Part shown: positions 41,049-49,451 of the stretch, one piece after another
Layout: the number at the start of each line of letters is the position of its first letter
Numbering within the stretch: the stretch's first letter is position 1
Source: DAITQM01 sp039794245
GTDB lineage: Bacteria > Pseudomonadota > Gammaproteobacteria > Xanthomonadales > Wenzhouxiangellaceae
Direction: 5' to 3'
Length of the DNA: 64,000 bases
NCBI GenBank assembly: GCA_039794245.1
Contig: JBDIVS010000006.1
Location: 1-64,000 of the forward strand
Made by a program: the position numbers and the translations under genes
Notes under the pieces: generated by a model
The model's input: the letters and a program-made list of their open reading frames with translations, nothing else
What the model was told of the DNA's origin: nothing
Databases searched by the model: none

Positions 41049-42053
41049 TTACTCGCCGGCTGCGGCCGAATCGAGCAGGATCACGTCCACCCGGCGGTTC
41101 TGGGCCCGCCCTTCGGCGGTGTCGTTGCCGGCGATCGGGAAATCCTCGCCCATCCCGACGATGGTGATCCGCGCCGGGTCGATGCCGCGGGCGACCAGGG
41201 CATCGCGTACCGCGGCGGCCCGCCGTTCGGAGAGCGCCGTATTGAATTCCGCGTCGCCGCGGTCGTCGGTATGGCCCTCGATCCGGACCCGGCGGTCCGG
41301 CTCGCCAGCGAGCAGCTCGACCACGGTGTCGAGATTGCCGGCGCTCGCCGGCGTCAGTTCGGCCTGGCCGGTGGCGAACAGCACATCGCCCAGGGTGACG
41401 ACGACGCCGCGGTCGGTCTGGCGGAGTTGCAGGCGATCCAGCCGGCGTTTCAGGGATTCGGCCTGTTCGTTGGCCAACGCGGCTTCGCGGCGCGCGAGTT
41501 TGGCAACCTCGCTTTGCGTTTCGGCCAGTTCGCGGGCCTTTTCGGCATCGCGCCGGGCCGCCTGGGCGGCGGCGGCGGCTTCCCGCTCGGCCTGCCGGGC
41601 TTGTGCAGCCCGCGCCCTGGCCTGGTCGGCCTCCTCGCCTTCAGCCAGTGACTGCACGCGGGCGCGCTCGGCCTCGGCCAGCGCCTGCTCGGCCTGCAAG
41701 CGGTTGAAGCGGACCAGCAAGGCGGCCTTGTCGCGCTCGAGGGCCAGCGCGTAGTCGGCTGCCTCGGCGCGCCGCGCCTCGGCGCGGGCGATGTCCATCC
41801 GCCGGGTCGCCAGATAGGCGAGGTGTTCGCGCAGTTCATTCTTTCCCGCTGCCTGGTCCAGGCGGCGGACGGCGCGCTCGGCTTCGGCCAGCGCCAGCGG
41901 GGCATGGCGCTTGACCGTCTCTTCCCGGCGCAGGTTGTCGAGATCGGATTTGAGGCGTTCGACCAGAAGATCCTGTTTGGGGACGCTGGCACAGGCGCCG
42001 AGCAGCATGGCGGCGGCCAGCAGCAGTGTCGTGACCGACAGCCGGCGGCTCAT
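41049..42053 (-). CDS. OmpA-family lipoprotein with coiled-coil DUF4398-like stalk
   Basis: The 334-residue protein begins with a lipoprotein signal (VTTLLLAAAMLLGACASVP). It continues in a long Ala/Glu/Arg-rich helix from about 40 to 215, a likely coiled coil spanning the periplasm. It ends in an OmpA peptidoglycan-binding domain (GDVLFATGQAELTPASAGNL; IEGHTDDRGDAEFNTALSERRA; GMGEDFPIAGNDTAEGRAQN). It probably tethers the outer membrane to the wall. Its ATG overlaps the stop of the DUF4398 lipoprotein gene (ATGA), so the two are made together. Confidence 0.88.
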   Translation of the reverse strand: MSRRLSVTTLLLAAAMLLGACASVPKQDLLVERLKSDLDNLRREETVKRHAPLALAEAERAVRRLDQAAGKNELREHLAYLATRRMDIARAEARRAEAADYALALERDKAALLVRFNRLQAEQALAEAERARVQSLAEGEEADQARARAAQARQAEREAAAAAQAARRDAEKARELAETQSEVAKLARREAALANEQAESLKRRLDRLQLRQTDRGVVVTLGDVLFATGQAELTPASAGNLDTVVELLAGEPDRRVRIEGHTDDRGDAEFNTALSERRAAAVRDALVARGIDPARITIVGMGEDFPIAGNDTAEGRAQNRRVDVILLDSAAAGE

Positions 42054-42436
42054 GGCCGCGGCTCCGGGCCGAAGCTTTCCTCGAGCTGGCGGCGCAACTC
42101 GGCGATTTCGGCGATCAGCTTTTCGTTGCCAAGGCGCACGACCTCGGCCTGGCTGCGGACCAGCGCCACCTCGGCATCGATTTCAGCCTGTTCCAATTGG
42201 CGGCGGGCCAGGTCGTACTCGCCGGCGGCGATCGCCGCCTCGGCGGCCTGCAATTTTTCCCGCGCAAAGCGCAATTCCAAAGGCGCGTATTGTTCGGCCT
42301 CGGCGGCGGCGGCACGGGCAATCGCCTGTTCGGCGCCCCGGTTCAACTCCGGTGATGGGGGCTGGCCGGCGCAGGCGGCGAGCGCCAGCAGCGCCACGGC
42401 GGGAGTGTGACGGATCGTAGTTTCAGGCTTCGGCAT
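42050..42436 (-). CDS. DUF4398 domain lipoprotein
   Basis: From the ATG at 42436 the 128-residue product has a lipobox (VALLALAACAGQPP). A DUF4398-type helical hairpin follows: YAPLELRFAREKLQAAEAAI then AAGEYDLARRQLEQAEIDAE. The longer open frame upstream is antisense-like and is rejected. The next gene is an OmpA-type lipoprotein containing a related helix, and the overlap suggests a joint envelope role. The function of the family is unknown. Confidence 0.85.
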   Translation of the reverse strand: MPKPETTIRHTPAVALLALAACAGQPPSPELNRGAEQAIARAAAAEAEQYAPLELRFAREKLQAAEAAIAAGEYDLARRQLEQAEIDAEVALVRSQAEVVRLGNEKLIAEIAELRRQLEESFGPEPRP

Positions 42437-43079
42437 CGGGTTGCTCGGCTGGCGCGGTTTCGACAAACGCCGGTAAGGTCCGCAAATGCGCGGCGACACG
42501 GCTGACCCGCGGATAGGCCGCAAGGTCGAACGAAAATCGTTCGGCATTATAAACCTGCGGCAGAAGACAGCAATCGGCCAGCGTCGGTTCGCCGCCCAGG
42601 GCACAGGGGCCGCCACCGTCGCACAGCGCCTCGAGAGCGGAAAACCCCGCCGCCAGCCAATGGTGATACCAGGCCAGGCGCGCCTTGTCGCCCGCCCCGA
42701 GTTCGTCGCGCAGGTAGTTCAGCACGCGCAGATTGTTCAGCGGGTGCAGATCGCAGGCGATGACCTGGGCAAAAGCCCGGCACGCGGCCCGCGCCGCAGG
42801 ATCGGCGGGCAAAAGCGGCGGCGCGGGGAAGACTTCTTCGAGATATTCGACAATGGCCAGTGACTGGCGGATCACCCGGCCCTTGTGGACCAGCACCGGT
42901 ACCAGGTGCTGCGGCTGCAAGCGGACATAATCGGCGGCGTGCTGTTCGCCGCCGCCGCGCAGCAGATGCACCGGGCGCAGTTCGGCGCCCAGCCCCTTGA
43001 CATGCAGTGCGATCCGGACCCGCCACGCGGCGGTGCTGCGCCAGTAGGTGTAAAGGATCAGTTCCGGCCCACTGCTCAT
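42423..43079 (-). CDS. maiA: maleylacetoacetate isomerase
   Basis: A zeta-class glutathione transferase that isomerises maleylacetoacetate to fumarylacetoacetate in tyrosine breakdown. The 218-residue protein has LYTYWRSTAAWRVRIALHVK with the catalytic Ser-x2-Ala-x-R region. QHLVPVLVHKGRVIRQSLAI and a C-terminal helix domain (ALGGEPTLADCCLLPQVYNA) follow. It comes last in hpd-hmgA-fah-maiA. The start ATG at 43079 is 14 bases after fah. Its 3' end overlaps the start of the DUF4398 gene by 14 bases. Confidence 0.93.
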   Translation of the reverse strand: MSSGPELILYTYWRSTAAWRVRIALHVKGLGAELRPVHLLRGGGEQHAADYVRLQPQHLVPVLVHKGRVIRQSLAIVEYLEEVFPAPPLLPADPAARAACRAFAQVIACDLHPLNNLRVLNYLRDELGAGDKARLAWYHHWLAAGFSALEALCDGGGPCALGGEPTLADCCLLPQVYNAERFSFDLAAYPRVSRVAAHLRTLPAFVETAPAEQPDAEA

Positions 43080-43092
43080 CGTCACCACCGGA

Positions 43093-44082
43093 CTACCCGA
43101 ACTGGCGGACGACCACGGTCTGTTCGATGGCGCCGAAGATCGATTGCCCGGCGGCATTGCGCATTTCGATGCGCACGCGGTTGCCATGGCGCAGGAACGG
43201 GGTTATCGCCTGGCCGACGCGGACGATTTCGATCACCCGTTTTTCGGCCAGGCATGAGGCGCCGCGTGTTTCGTCGTCGTTGGCCACCGTGCCCGAGCCG
43301 ATCAGGGTACCGGCGATGAGCGGCCGGGTTTTCGCCGCGTGGGCGATCAGTTCGGCAAAGCTGAACTGCATGTCCTCGCCGGCCTCGGGGCGGCCGAATT
43401 CGACATCGTCGATGAAACTGAAAAGCGGCAGGTGGACCTTGCAGTCGCGCCACGCCGGGCCGAGTTCGTCCGGCGTCACGAACACCGGGGCGAGCGCCGA
43501 GCGCGGTTTGCTCTGCAAAAATCCGAAACCCTTGGCCAACTCGCCGGGGATCAGGTTGCGCAGCGAGACGTCGTTGACCAGGCCGAGCAACTGGATGTGC
43601 GCCGCGGCATCCCCGGCCGTCACACCCATCGGCACATCGTCGGTAACGGCGACGATTTCCGCTTCGAGGTCGATGCCAAAGGCTTCGTCGGCGGCGACAA
43701 GCGGATCGCAGGGGCCGAGAAAACCGGCGCTGGTCGCCTGGTACATGAGCGGATCGGTATAAAAGCTCTCCGGCACTTCGGCGCCGCGCGCCTTGCGGAC
43801 CCTGGCGACGTGCGGCAGGTAGGCGCTGCCGTCGAGAAATTCGTAGGCCCGCGGCAAGGGCGCGGCCAGCTCGGCAAAGCTGAGCGGTGCGGCATCCGGT
43901 AAGGCACCGTTTTGCAACGCCTCGTAAAGCGCCTTCAGACGCGGGGCCGTGTTCGACCAATCGTCGAGCGCCGCCTGCAGATGCGGGGCGATGCCGGCGG
44001 CGACGGCATAGCGCTCGAGATCGCCGCTGACGACGACCAGCGTGCCGTCGCGGCCGCCTTGTTTCAACGTGGCGAGTTTCAT
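43093..44082 (-). CDS. fumarylacetoacetate hydrolase family protein
   Basis: Cleaves fumarylacetoacetate to fumarate and acetoacetate, the last tyrosine-catabolic step. The 329-residue protein has the FAH acid cluster: DPLMYQATSAGFLGP, FGIDLEAEIVAVTDDVPMGV with metal ligands and IQLLGLVNDVSLRNLIPGEL. The late IAGTLIGSGTVANDDETRG also fits. This is the shorter bacterial form rather than the 420-residue animal type. The ATG at 44082 overlaps the hmgA stop (ATGA). The much longer open frame to 44778 is antisense of hmgA and is excluded. Confidence 0.92.
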   Translation of the reverse strand: MKLATLKQGGRDGTLVVVSGDLERYAVAAGIAPHLQAALDDWSNTAPRLKALYEALQNGALPDAAPLSFAELAAPLPRAYEFLDGSAYLPHVARVRKARGAEVPESFYTDPLMYQATSAGFLGPCDPLVAADEAFGIDLEAEIVAVTDDVPMGVTAGDAAAHIQLLGLVNDVSLRNLIPGELAKGFGFLQSKPRSALAPVFVTPDELGPAWRDCKVHLPLFSFIDDVEFGRPEAGEDMQFSFAELIAHAAKTRPLIAGTLIGSGTVANDDETRGASCLAEKRVIEIVRVGQAITPFLRHGNRVRIEMRNAAGQSIFGAIEQTVVVRQFG

Positions 44083-45206
44083 CCGGCGGCTTTCCAGGAA
44101 TCGACGTAAGCGGTCCATTCGATGCCGTCGGCATCGGGCAGCACTTCGAGCGCGTCGCGGGCATCGATCATCACTGCGATCTCGTTGGTGCCCGGCGCCT
44201 TCTGTTCGAGCATGTTGGCCAGCGCCTTGGGGTGCGGGCCGTGCGTGAAACCGCACGGGTGCAGTGTGATCATGCCGGGGTGAATGTTGTCGCGCGAGAA
44301 GAACTCGCCGGCGTGATAGAAGAGCACCTCGTCGTAATCGTCGTTGTTGTGAAAGAACGGCACTTTCAACGCCCCCGGATCGGTCTCGAACGGCCGCGGC
44401 ACGAACGTGCAGACGACGAAACGGCCGGCGACGAACGTGGTGTGCGCCGACGGCGGCAGATGGTAACGGTGGCTCATCAGCGGCCGGATGTCTTTGACGT
44501 TGAGGCGCACCGGCGCCAGGTCGCCGTGCCAGCCGATCGCGTCGAGCGGATTGAAGGGATAGCGGATCGTGCTCAGCGCGTTCCGCCGCTTGACGATGAC
44601 CGCCCACGGCGTCTCGCCCTGCTGGGCCTGGAACGCCTCGTCGATTTGGGGTACGTCGAGTACCGCCGGATCGAAAATCGCGTGTGGCCCGACGAGGCCC
44701 TTGTCGGGCAACTGGTAACTGCTGTTCGTCGCCTCGATCAGCAAAAGATCGAGCGGCGCGGTGCATTCCAGACGCCACATCGTACCGCGCGGCAGCAACA
44801 GGTAATCGCCGGTGCCGAGACTCAAATGACCATAATCGCAGTACAGTTCGGCGGCGCCGGAGTGGACGAACAGCAATTCGTCGCCGTCGGCGTTACGCGC
44901 CAGATGCGTCATGCTCGCCGTGCAGCGCCAATGGCGCAACGCGAGATGCCGGTTGCCGATCAGGTGCGCCGCCTGCCACGGATCCGCGCCGCCGGCGGCG
45001 AGCTTGGTCGTATCGAAGGCGCGCGGCCGAAGCGGCCCCTCGAAGCTCTCCCAGCCGGTCGGCGGGTGGCTGTGGACCATGTGGCACGCTGGGCCGAAAA
45101 ACCCTTCCTTGCCCAGTTCGCGCTCGAAGGTGCCGGCCGGCAGGTCGCAATGCGCCTGGCGTGACGCCTGCCCGGCGCTGAGCGGAAATGCAATCCACTT
45201 TTTCAC
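44079..45206 (-). CDS. hmgA: homogentisate 1,2-dioxygenase
   Basis: Opens the homogentisate ring to maleylacetoacetate with a non-haem iron. The 375-residue cupin protein shows the C-terminal iron motif NIHPGMITLHPCGFTHGPHP with its histidines, and the Glu ligand in FYHAGEFFSRDN. A typical SHPPTGWESFEGPLRPRAFD N-terminal stretch is present. It is shorter than the human enzyme (445), as in several bacteria. The GTG start overlaps the hpd stop (GTGA), and its own stop overlaps fah. Confidence 0.93.
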   Translation of the reverse strand: MKKWIAFPLSAGQASRQAHCDLPAGTFERELGKEGFFGPACHMVHSHPPTGWESFEGPLRPRAFDTTKLAAGGADPWQAAHLIGNRHLALRHWRCTASMTHLARNADGDELLFVHSGAAELYCDYGHLSLGTGDYLLLPRGTMWRLECTAPLDLLLIEATNSSYQLPDKGLVGPHAIFDPAVLDVPQIDEAFQAQQGETPWAVIVKRRNALSTIRYPFNPLDAIGWHGDLAPVRLNVKDIRPLMSHRYHLPPSAHTTFVAGRFVVCTFVPRPFETDPGALKVPFFHNNDDYDEVLFYHAGEFFSRDNIHPGMITLHPCGFTHGPHPKALANMLEQKAPGTNEIAVMIDARDALEVLPDADGIEWTAYVDSWKAAG

Positions 45207-46243
45207 AGCACGCCCCGTTTCTGCTGATCGCGTTCGATGGCCTCGAACAGCGCGGTGAAATTGCCTTCGCCGAAGCCCTTGTTGCCCTTGCGCTGGATGA
45301 TCTCGAAAAAGATCGGGCCGATCACTGTCTGGGTGAAGATCTGCAGCAGTTGCTTGCTGCGGTCCATGTTGTCGGCATCGATCAGGATTTTATTGGCCTG
45401 CATGCGGGCCAGATCCTCGCCGTGGCCGGGGATGCGCTCGTCCACCGCCTCGTAATAGGTGTCGGGCGTGTCGAGAAATTCGATGCCCCGCTCGCGCATC
45501 GCCTCGACGGTGGGGTAGATGTCGTCGGTATAAAGCGCGATGTGCTGCACGCCCTCGCCGCGGTACTGGTCGAGGTACTCGTTGATCTGGCTTTTGGGAT
45601 CGGACGATTCGTTGACCGGAATCGAAATCCGGCCGTGCGGCGCGGTCATGGCGCGCGAGCGCAGGCCGGTGACGGCACCGCGGATATCGAAATACTTCAC
45701 TTCGTAAAAACCGAAATGGCGGGCGTAAAACTCGGCCCAGTGGTCCATGTTGCCGTCATAGACGTTGTGCGTCAGGTGGTCGATAAAGGTCAGGCCGAAA
45801 CCGGCGGGCGCCGGCGGCGCGCCGGCGACGACCTCGAAACCGTGCTGCGTCAGGTCACTCAGCCGGCCGTCGGTAAGATACAGCATCGAGCCGCCGATGC
45901 CGCGAACACGCGGGCAGTCCACCGCCGGCCCGGGCGCCTGGCCGAGCGATGCGACACCGTCGGCCAGCAATTGTCGGTACGCCGCCTCGGCGTCGGCGAC
46001 CCGGAGGCCGAAACCGGCGCAGCACGGGCCGTGTTCGGCGGCGAACGCCGCGGCGAAGGTCTGCGGTTCGCTGTTGAGCAGAAAGATGATATCGCCCTGG
46101 CGGTACAATTCGACCGCGCGCCGCGCGTGGCGGGCGGTCAGCGTAAACCCCAGCCGCCGGAACAGATCGCCGAGCGGCGCCGGATCGGGGGCGGCGAATT
46201 CGATAAAGCTGAAGCCTTCGAGGCCGAGCGGATTGGGGTGCAT
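45203..46243 (-). CDS. hpd: 4-hydroxyphenylpyruvate dioxygenase
   Basis: Converts 4-hydroxyphenylpyruvate to homogentisate. The 346-residue two-domain vicinal-chelate protein has the iron ligands in TFIDHLTHNVYDGNMDHWAE, GEGVQHIALYTDDIY and PIFFEIIQRKGNKGFGEGNF. It is the first gene of the leftward hpd-hmgA-fah-maiA operon, whose genes overlap or nearly touch. The divergent MarR-type gene 77 bases away is the likely regulator. Tyrosine is thus degraded to fumarate and acetoacetate, given an aminotransferase elsewhere. Confidence 0.96.
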   Translation of the reverse strand: MHPNPLGLEGFSFIEFAAPDPAPLGDLFRRLGFTLTARHARRAVELYRQGDIIFLLNSEPQTFAAAFAAEHGPCCAGFGLRVADAEAAYRQLLADGVASLGQAPGPAVDCPRVRGIGGSMLYLTDGRLSDLTQHGFEVVAGAPPAPAGFGLTFIDHLTHNVYDGNMDHWAEFYARHFGFYEVKYFDIRGAVTGLRSRAMTAPHGRISIPVNESSDPKSQINEYLDQYRGEGVQHIALYTDDIYPTVEAMRERGIEFLDTPDTYYEAVDERIPGHGEDLARMQANKILIDADNMDRSKQLLQIFTQTVIGPIFFEIIQRKGNKGFGEGNFTALFEAIERDQQKRGVL

Positions 46244-46300
46244 CTACAATCTCCTGGTCGACAACATGACCGGCCAACGCGCCGCCGCGGTGCATCCGGG

Positions 46301-46318
46301 GTTATTCATAATAGTTAC
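46301..46318. promoter_or_regulatory. AT-rich imperfect palindrome, possible MarR operator
   Basis: GTTATTCATAATAGTTAC in the hpd/marR intergenic region contains TATT-CAT-AATA arms. It is the only AT-rich patch there and sits just before the marR start. Operator function is inferred from position only. Confidence 0.3.
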
Positions 46319-46320
46319 AA

Positions 46321-46815
46321 ATGAAACGATCGGCAAGTGCACCACACAAAACAGCGGGCGCGGCGGAGCTGAAACTCGACCTCGAGCACTTCCTGCCTTA
46401 CCGGCTGTCGCTGCTCAGCAACCGGGTCAGCGCCGGGATCGCCCGTTGCTACCGCGACCGCTTCGGCCTCAGCGTCACCGAGTGGCGCATCATCGCCGTG
46501 CTCGGCCACCAGCCCGGATTGAGCGGCAGCGAACTGGCGGCCCGCACCGGCATGGACAAGGTCGCGGTCCACCGCGCGCTGCGCGGCCTCATCGCCCGCC
46601 AACTGGTCATCGACCGCCAGCCGGCCGGCGACCGGCGGCGGCAGTACCTGCACCTCAGCGCCGCCGGCCGGCAATTGCGTGCCCGTATCGTCCCTTTGGC
46701 CCAGGCCTACCAGAAAGATCTTATCGCCTGCCTCGAACCCGCCGATCGCCGGCGGCTGGGCCGCCTGCTGGACCGCCTCCTCGCCCGCGCCGGCGATCTG
46801 CTGAACGGCGAATGA
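46321..46815 (+). CDS. MarR family transcriptional regulator
   Basis: The 164-residue protein has a winged-helix core: LSVTEWRIIAVLGHQPGLSG, ELAARTGMDKVAVHRALRGL and the wing DRQPAGDRRRQYLHLSAAG. Such proteins usually repress divergent operons and respond to small phenolic ligands. Its divergence from hpd suggests control of tyrosine/homogentisate degradation, with homogentisate or an aromatic acid as a plausible effector (inference). Confidence 0.9.
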   Translation: MKRSASAPHKTAGAAELKLDLEHFLPYRLSLLSNRVSAGIARCYRDRFGLSVTEWRIIAVLGHQPGLSGSELAARTGMDKVAVHRALRGLIARQLVIDRQPAGDRRRQYLHLSAAGRQLRARIVPLAQAYQKDLIACLEPADRRRLGRLLDRLLARAGDLLNGE

Positions 46816-46889
46816 AAATCGATTGACTTCCGGTCTCGTGGCATGGAATACTCGTCCGCCAACAACAACCCCAAAACAGGGAGGTTTGC

Positions 46890-49211
46890 ATGTTCCGCCA
46901 GTCCGGCACACCGGCGCTCGCCACCGCCGTTCGTTACGCAGCGCTCCTGGCCGCGCTGCTTTACGCCGTCGGCGCCGGTGCGCAGCCTTTCGATCCCGAA
47001 GCTTTGGCCATCTCGGCGCTGCGCGACCGCGCCGCCGAAGCGGGCCTGAGTGCAGCCGATCTGGCCGATCTCGAAGTCACCGCGGCCTACCGCACCCGGC
47101 ACAACGGCGTCCACCACGTTTATCTGCGCCAGCGGCTCGCCGGCCTGCCGGTCGTCAACGCCGTGGCCAACGTCAATATCCTGCGCGACGGAAAGATCTC
47201 CAGCGCCCATCAACGCTTTGCCGCCAATGCCGCGGCGCGGGTCAACCTCAGGGCGCCGCAGCTGACGGCGGCCGAGGCACTGAACCACTTCGCCACCGTG
47301 AAAAACATCGCGCTGGTCGTGCCGCCGCTGCCGAAATCGACACTCGATCCCGAAACCCAGGTGTTCACCGGTGGTTCGCTGTCGCGGGACGATATCCCGC
47401 TCGAACTGGTGTATTACCACGACGGCGGGCAACTTCGTCTCGCCTGGTCGCTGGTGGTCCGCGCCCAGCTCAGTGCCGACTGGTGGAACGCTTGGATCGA
47501 CGCCGCCGACGGCCGCCTGCTCGACGAGGTCAACTGGACAGCCGAAGCCGGCTACCGGGTCTTCGCAGTGCCGAAGGAATCGCCGCTCGACGGCGGCCGA
47601 ACGCTCGAAACCGATCCTGCCGACCCGGCCGCCTCGCCGCTCGGCTGGCACGATACAGGGCTCGCCGGCGGCCAGTTCACCGACACGCGCGGCAACAACG
47701 TCCAGGCGCAGGACGATTTCGATGCGAACAACTCCGGCGGCAGCCGCCCCGACGGCGGCGGCGGATTGAATTTCGATTTTCCGCTTGACCTGGCAACCCA
47801 GCAGCCGCCGGAATACATCGATTTCGCGGTGGCCAATCTTTTTTACTGGAACAACATCGTCCACGACGTGATGTACCGCTACGGCTTCGACGAGCCGGCG
47901 GGCAATTTCCAGCAGAACAATTTCGGCCTGGGCGGCAACGGCAACGACGCGGTGCGGGCCGACGCCCAGGACGGCTCGGGCACCAACAACGCCAATTTCA
48001 GCACTCCCGCGGACGGCTCGCCGGGCCGCATGCAGATGTTCGTCTGGACCGGCGGGCTGCCGGCCATCTTGCGTATCGAAACGCCGCCGGCGATCGCCGG
48101 CGACTTTGTCGCCGCCCCGGCCGGTTTCGGCGCGCCGATCGAGACGACTGGCACCAGCGGTCAACTGGAACTGGTCAGCGACGGCAGCGCCGACCCAACG
48201 CTGGGCTGCGGCGCTCTTGTCGGTTTCACACCGGGCAATATCGCCGTCGTTGACCGCGGCGTGTGCGAGTTCGGTGACAAGGGCGTCAACGCACAAAATG
48301 CCGGGGCGAGCGCGATGATCGTCGTCAACAATGTCCCCGGCAACGACACAATCTCGATGGGCGCCGGCATGCAGGGCGGCAATGTGACGATTCCGGCGGC
48401 AATGATCGGCAACGACGACGGCAACACGATCAAGGCCGAATTGCCGGGCGCCGTCAGCGGCACCCTGCTCGACCCCAACCCGGATGCGCCCAACCGCGAC
48501 AGCGATCTCGACGCCGGGGTCATCGCCCACGAATACGGCCACGGCGTATCGACCCGCCTGACCGGCGGCCCGGCCAACTCCGGCTGCCTGTTCGGCGCGG
48601 AGCAGCAGGGCGAAGGCTGGAGCGATTTCATGGCGCTGTTTTTTACCGCCAAAGCCGGCGACACCGCCGACCAGCCGCGCGGCGTCGGCCGCTACCTGAT
48701 CTTCGGCGACAACCAGCCGGCATCCGGCATCCGGCCGTTCCCGTACAGCCGCGACCTGGGCGTCAACCCCGAAACCTACGGCCTGATCGTCAACGCCGGC
48801 CAGCCGGGCGCGATCCTCACCGTCCCGCACGGCGTCGGCACGGTCTGGAATGCGGCGCTGTGGGACATGTACTGGAACCTGGTGGACCAGTTCGGTTTCG
48901 ACCCCGACCTGCAAAACGGCAACGGCGGCAACAATCTGGCGATGCAGCTCGTCGTCGACGGCCTGAAGCTGCAACCTTGCGGCCCGACCTTCGTCACCAG
49001 CCGCGACGCGATCCTCGAAGCCGACCTGATCAACAACGGCGGCGCCAACGCCTGCGCCATCTGGAAGGCCTTTGCCCGGCGCGGCGTCGGGGTCAGCGCC
49101 GATGACGGCGGTAGCCCGAACACGCTGAACGTCACCGAAGCCTTCGACCTGCCGGCGGCCTGCGTGATCGACGAAATCCTCAAAGACAGCTTCGAGGATC
49201 CGGCGCCGTAA
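46890..49211 (+). CDS. secreted M36 (fungalysin-type) metallopeptidase with PA insert and FE tail
   Basis: The 773-residue protein has a signal peptide (AALLAALLYAVGAGA) and an FTP propeptide (HVYLRQRLAGLPVVNAVANV). The M36 catalytic domain has zinc motif HEYGH (His547, Glu548, His551) and the third ligand in GEGWSDFMALFF. A protease-associated domain is inserted before the zinc site (CGALVGFTPGNIAVVDRGVC; ASAMIVVNN). It ends DEILKDSFEDPAP, a short acidic-aromatic tail seen on other secreted proteins here. It is probably exported as a zymogen and degrades proteins outside the cell. The start has AGGGAGG upstream. Confidence 0.93.
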   Translation: MFRQSGTPALATAVRYAALLAALLYAVGAGAQPFDPEALAISALRDRAAEAGLSAADLADLEVTAAYRTRHNGVHHVYLRQRLAGLPVVNAVANVNILRDGKISSAHQRFAANAAARVNLRAPQLTAAEALNHFATVKNIALVVPPLPKSTLDPETQVFTGGSLSRDDIPLELVYYHDGGQLRLAWSLVVRAQLSADWWNAWIDAADGRLLDEVNWTAEAGYRVFAVPKESPLDGGRTLETDPADPAASPLGWHDTGLAGGQFTDTRGNNVQAQDDFDANNSGGSRPDGGGGLNFDFPLDLATQQPPEYIDFAVANLFYWNNIVHDVMYRYGFDEPAGNFQQNNFGLGGNGNDAVRADAQDGSGTNNANFSTPADGSPGRMQMFVWTGGLPAILRIETPPAIAGDFVAAPAGFGAPIETTGTSGQLELVSDGSADPTLGCGALVGFTPGNIAVVDRGVCEFGDKGVNAQNAGASAMIVVNNVPGNDTISMGAGMQGGNVTIPAAMIGNDDGNTIKAELPGAVSGTLLDPNPDAPNRDSDLDAGVIAHEYGHGVSTRLTGGPANSGCLFGAEQQGEGWSDFMALFFTAKAGDTADQPRGVGRYLIFGDNQPASGIRPFPYSRDLGVNPETYGLIVNAGQPGAILTVPHGVGTVWNAALWDMYWNLVDQFGFDPDLQNGNGGNNLAMQLVVDGLKLQPCGPTFVTSRDAILEADLINNGGANACAIWKAFARRGVGVSADDGGSPNTLNVTEAFDLPAACVIDEILKDSFEDPAP

Positions 49212-49236
49212 CCGGCGCCGCCCACCCCAGCACGAT

Positions 49237-49263
49237 CCTTCCCCCTTTTCGGGGGGGGGAAGG
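49237..49263. terminator. hairpin after the M36 peptidase gene
   Basis: Stem CCTTCCCCC / GGGGGAAGG with a T-rich loop, 25 bases past the stop. There is no T-tract after it. It resembles the intergenic stems at 589 and 3350. Confidence 0.4.
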
Positions 49264-49451
49264 CATCACCCAGCCGGATCACACCGCGGGTGCCGCGCCG
49301 CACCGGTTTTCCAGGTTTTGTGGTAATATTGGTATTATTCTGTCCCGCTCCCTCACCCGGATGTGGAGCTGGCGCGGAAACAAGAAAGGCGTAATCGGCC
49401 GCCCCGGGTAAACGGGGCGTTATTCGACAGAAATCAACAGGGGATTACCAC

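Noticed and set aside
44083..44778. Upstream extension of the fumarylacetoacetate hydrolase frame
   Set aside because: It is antisense-style sequence within hmgA; the coupled ATG at 44082 begins the conserved protein.
46707..48974. Leftward 755-residue ORF
   Set aside because: It is the antisense shadow of the M36 peptidase, produced by high GC.
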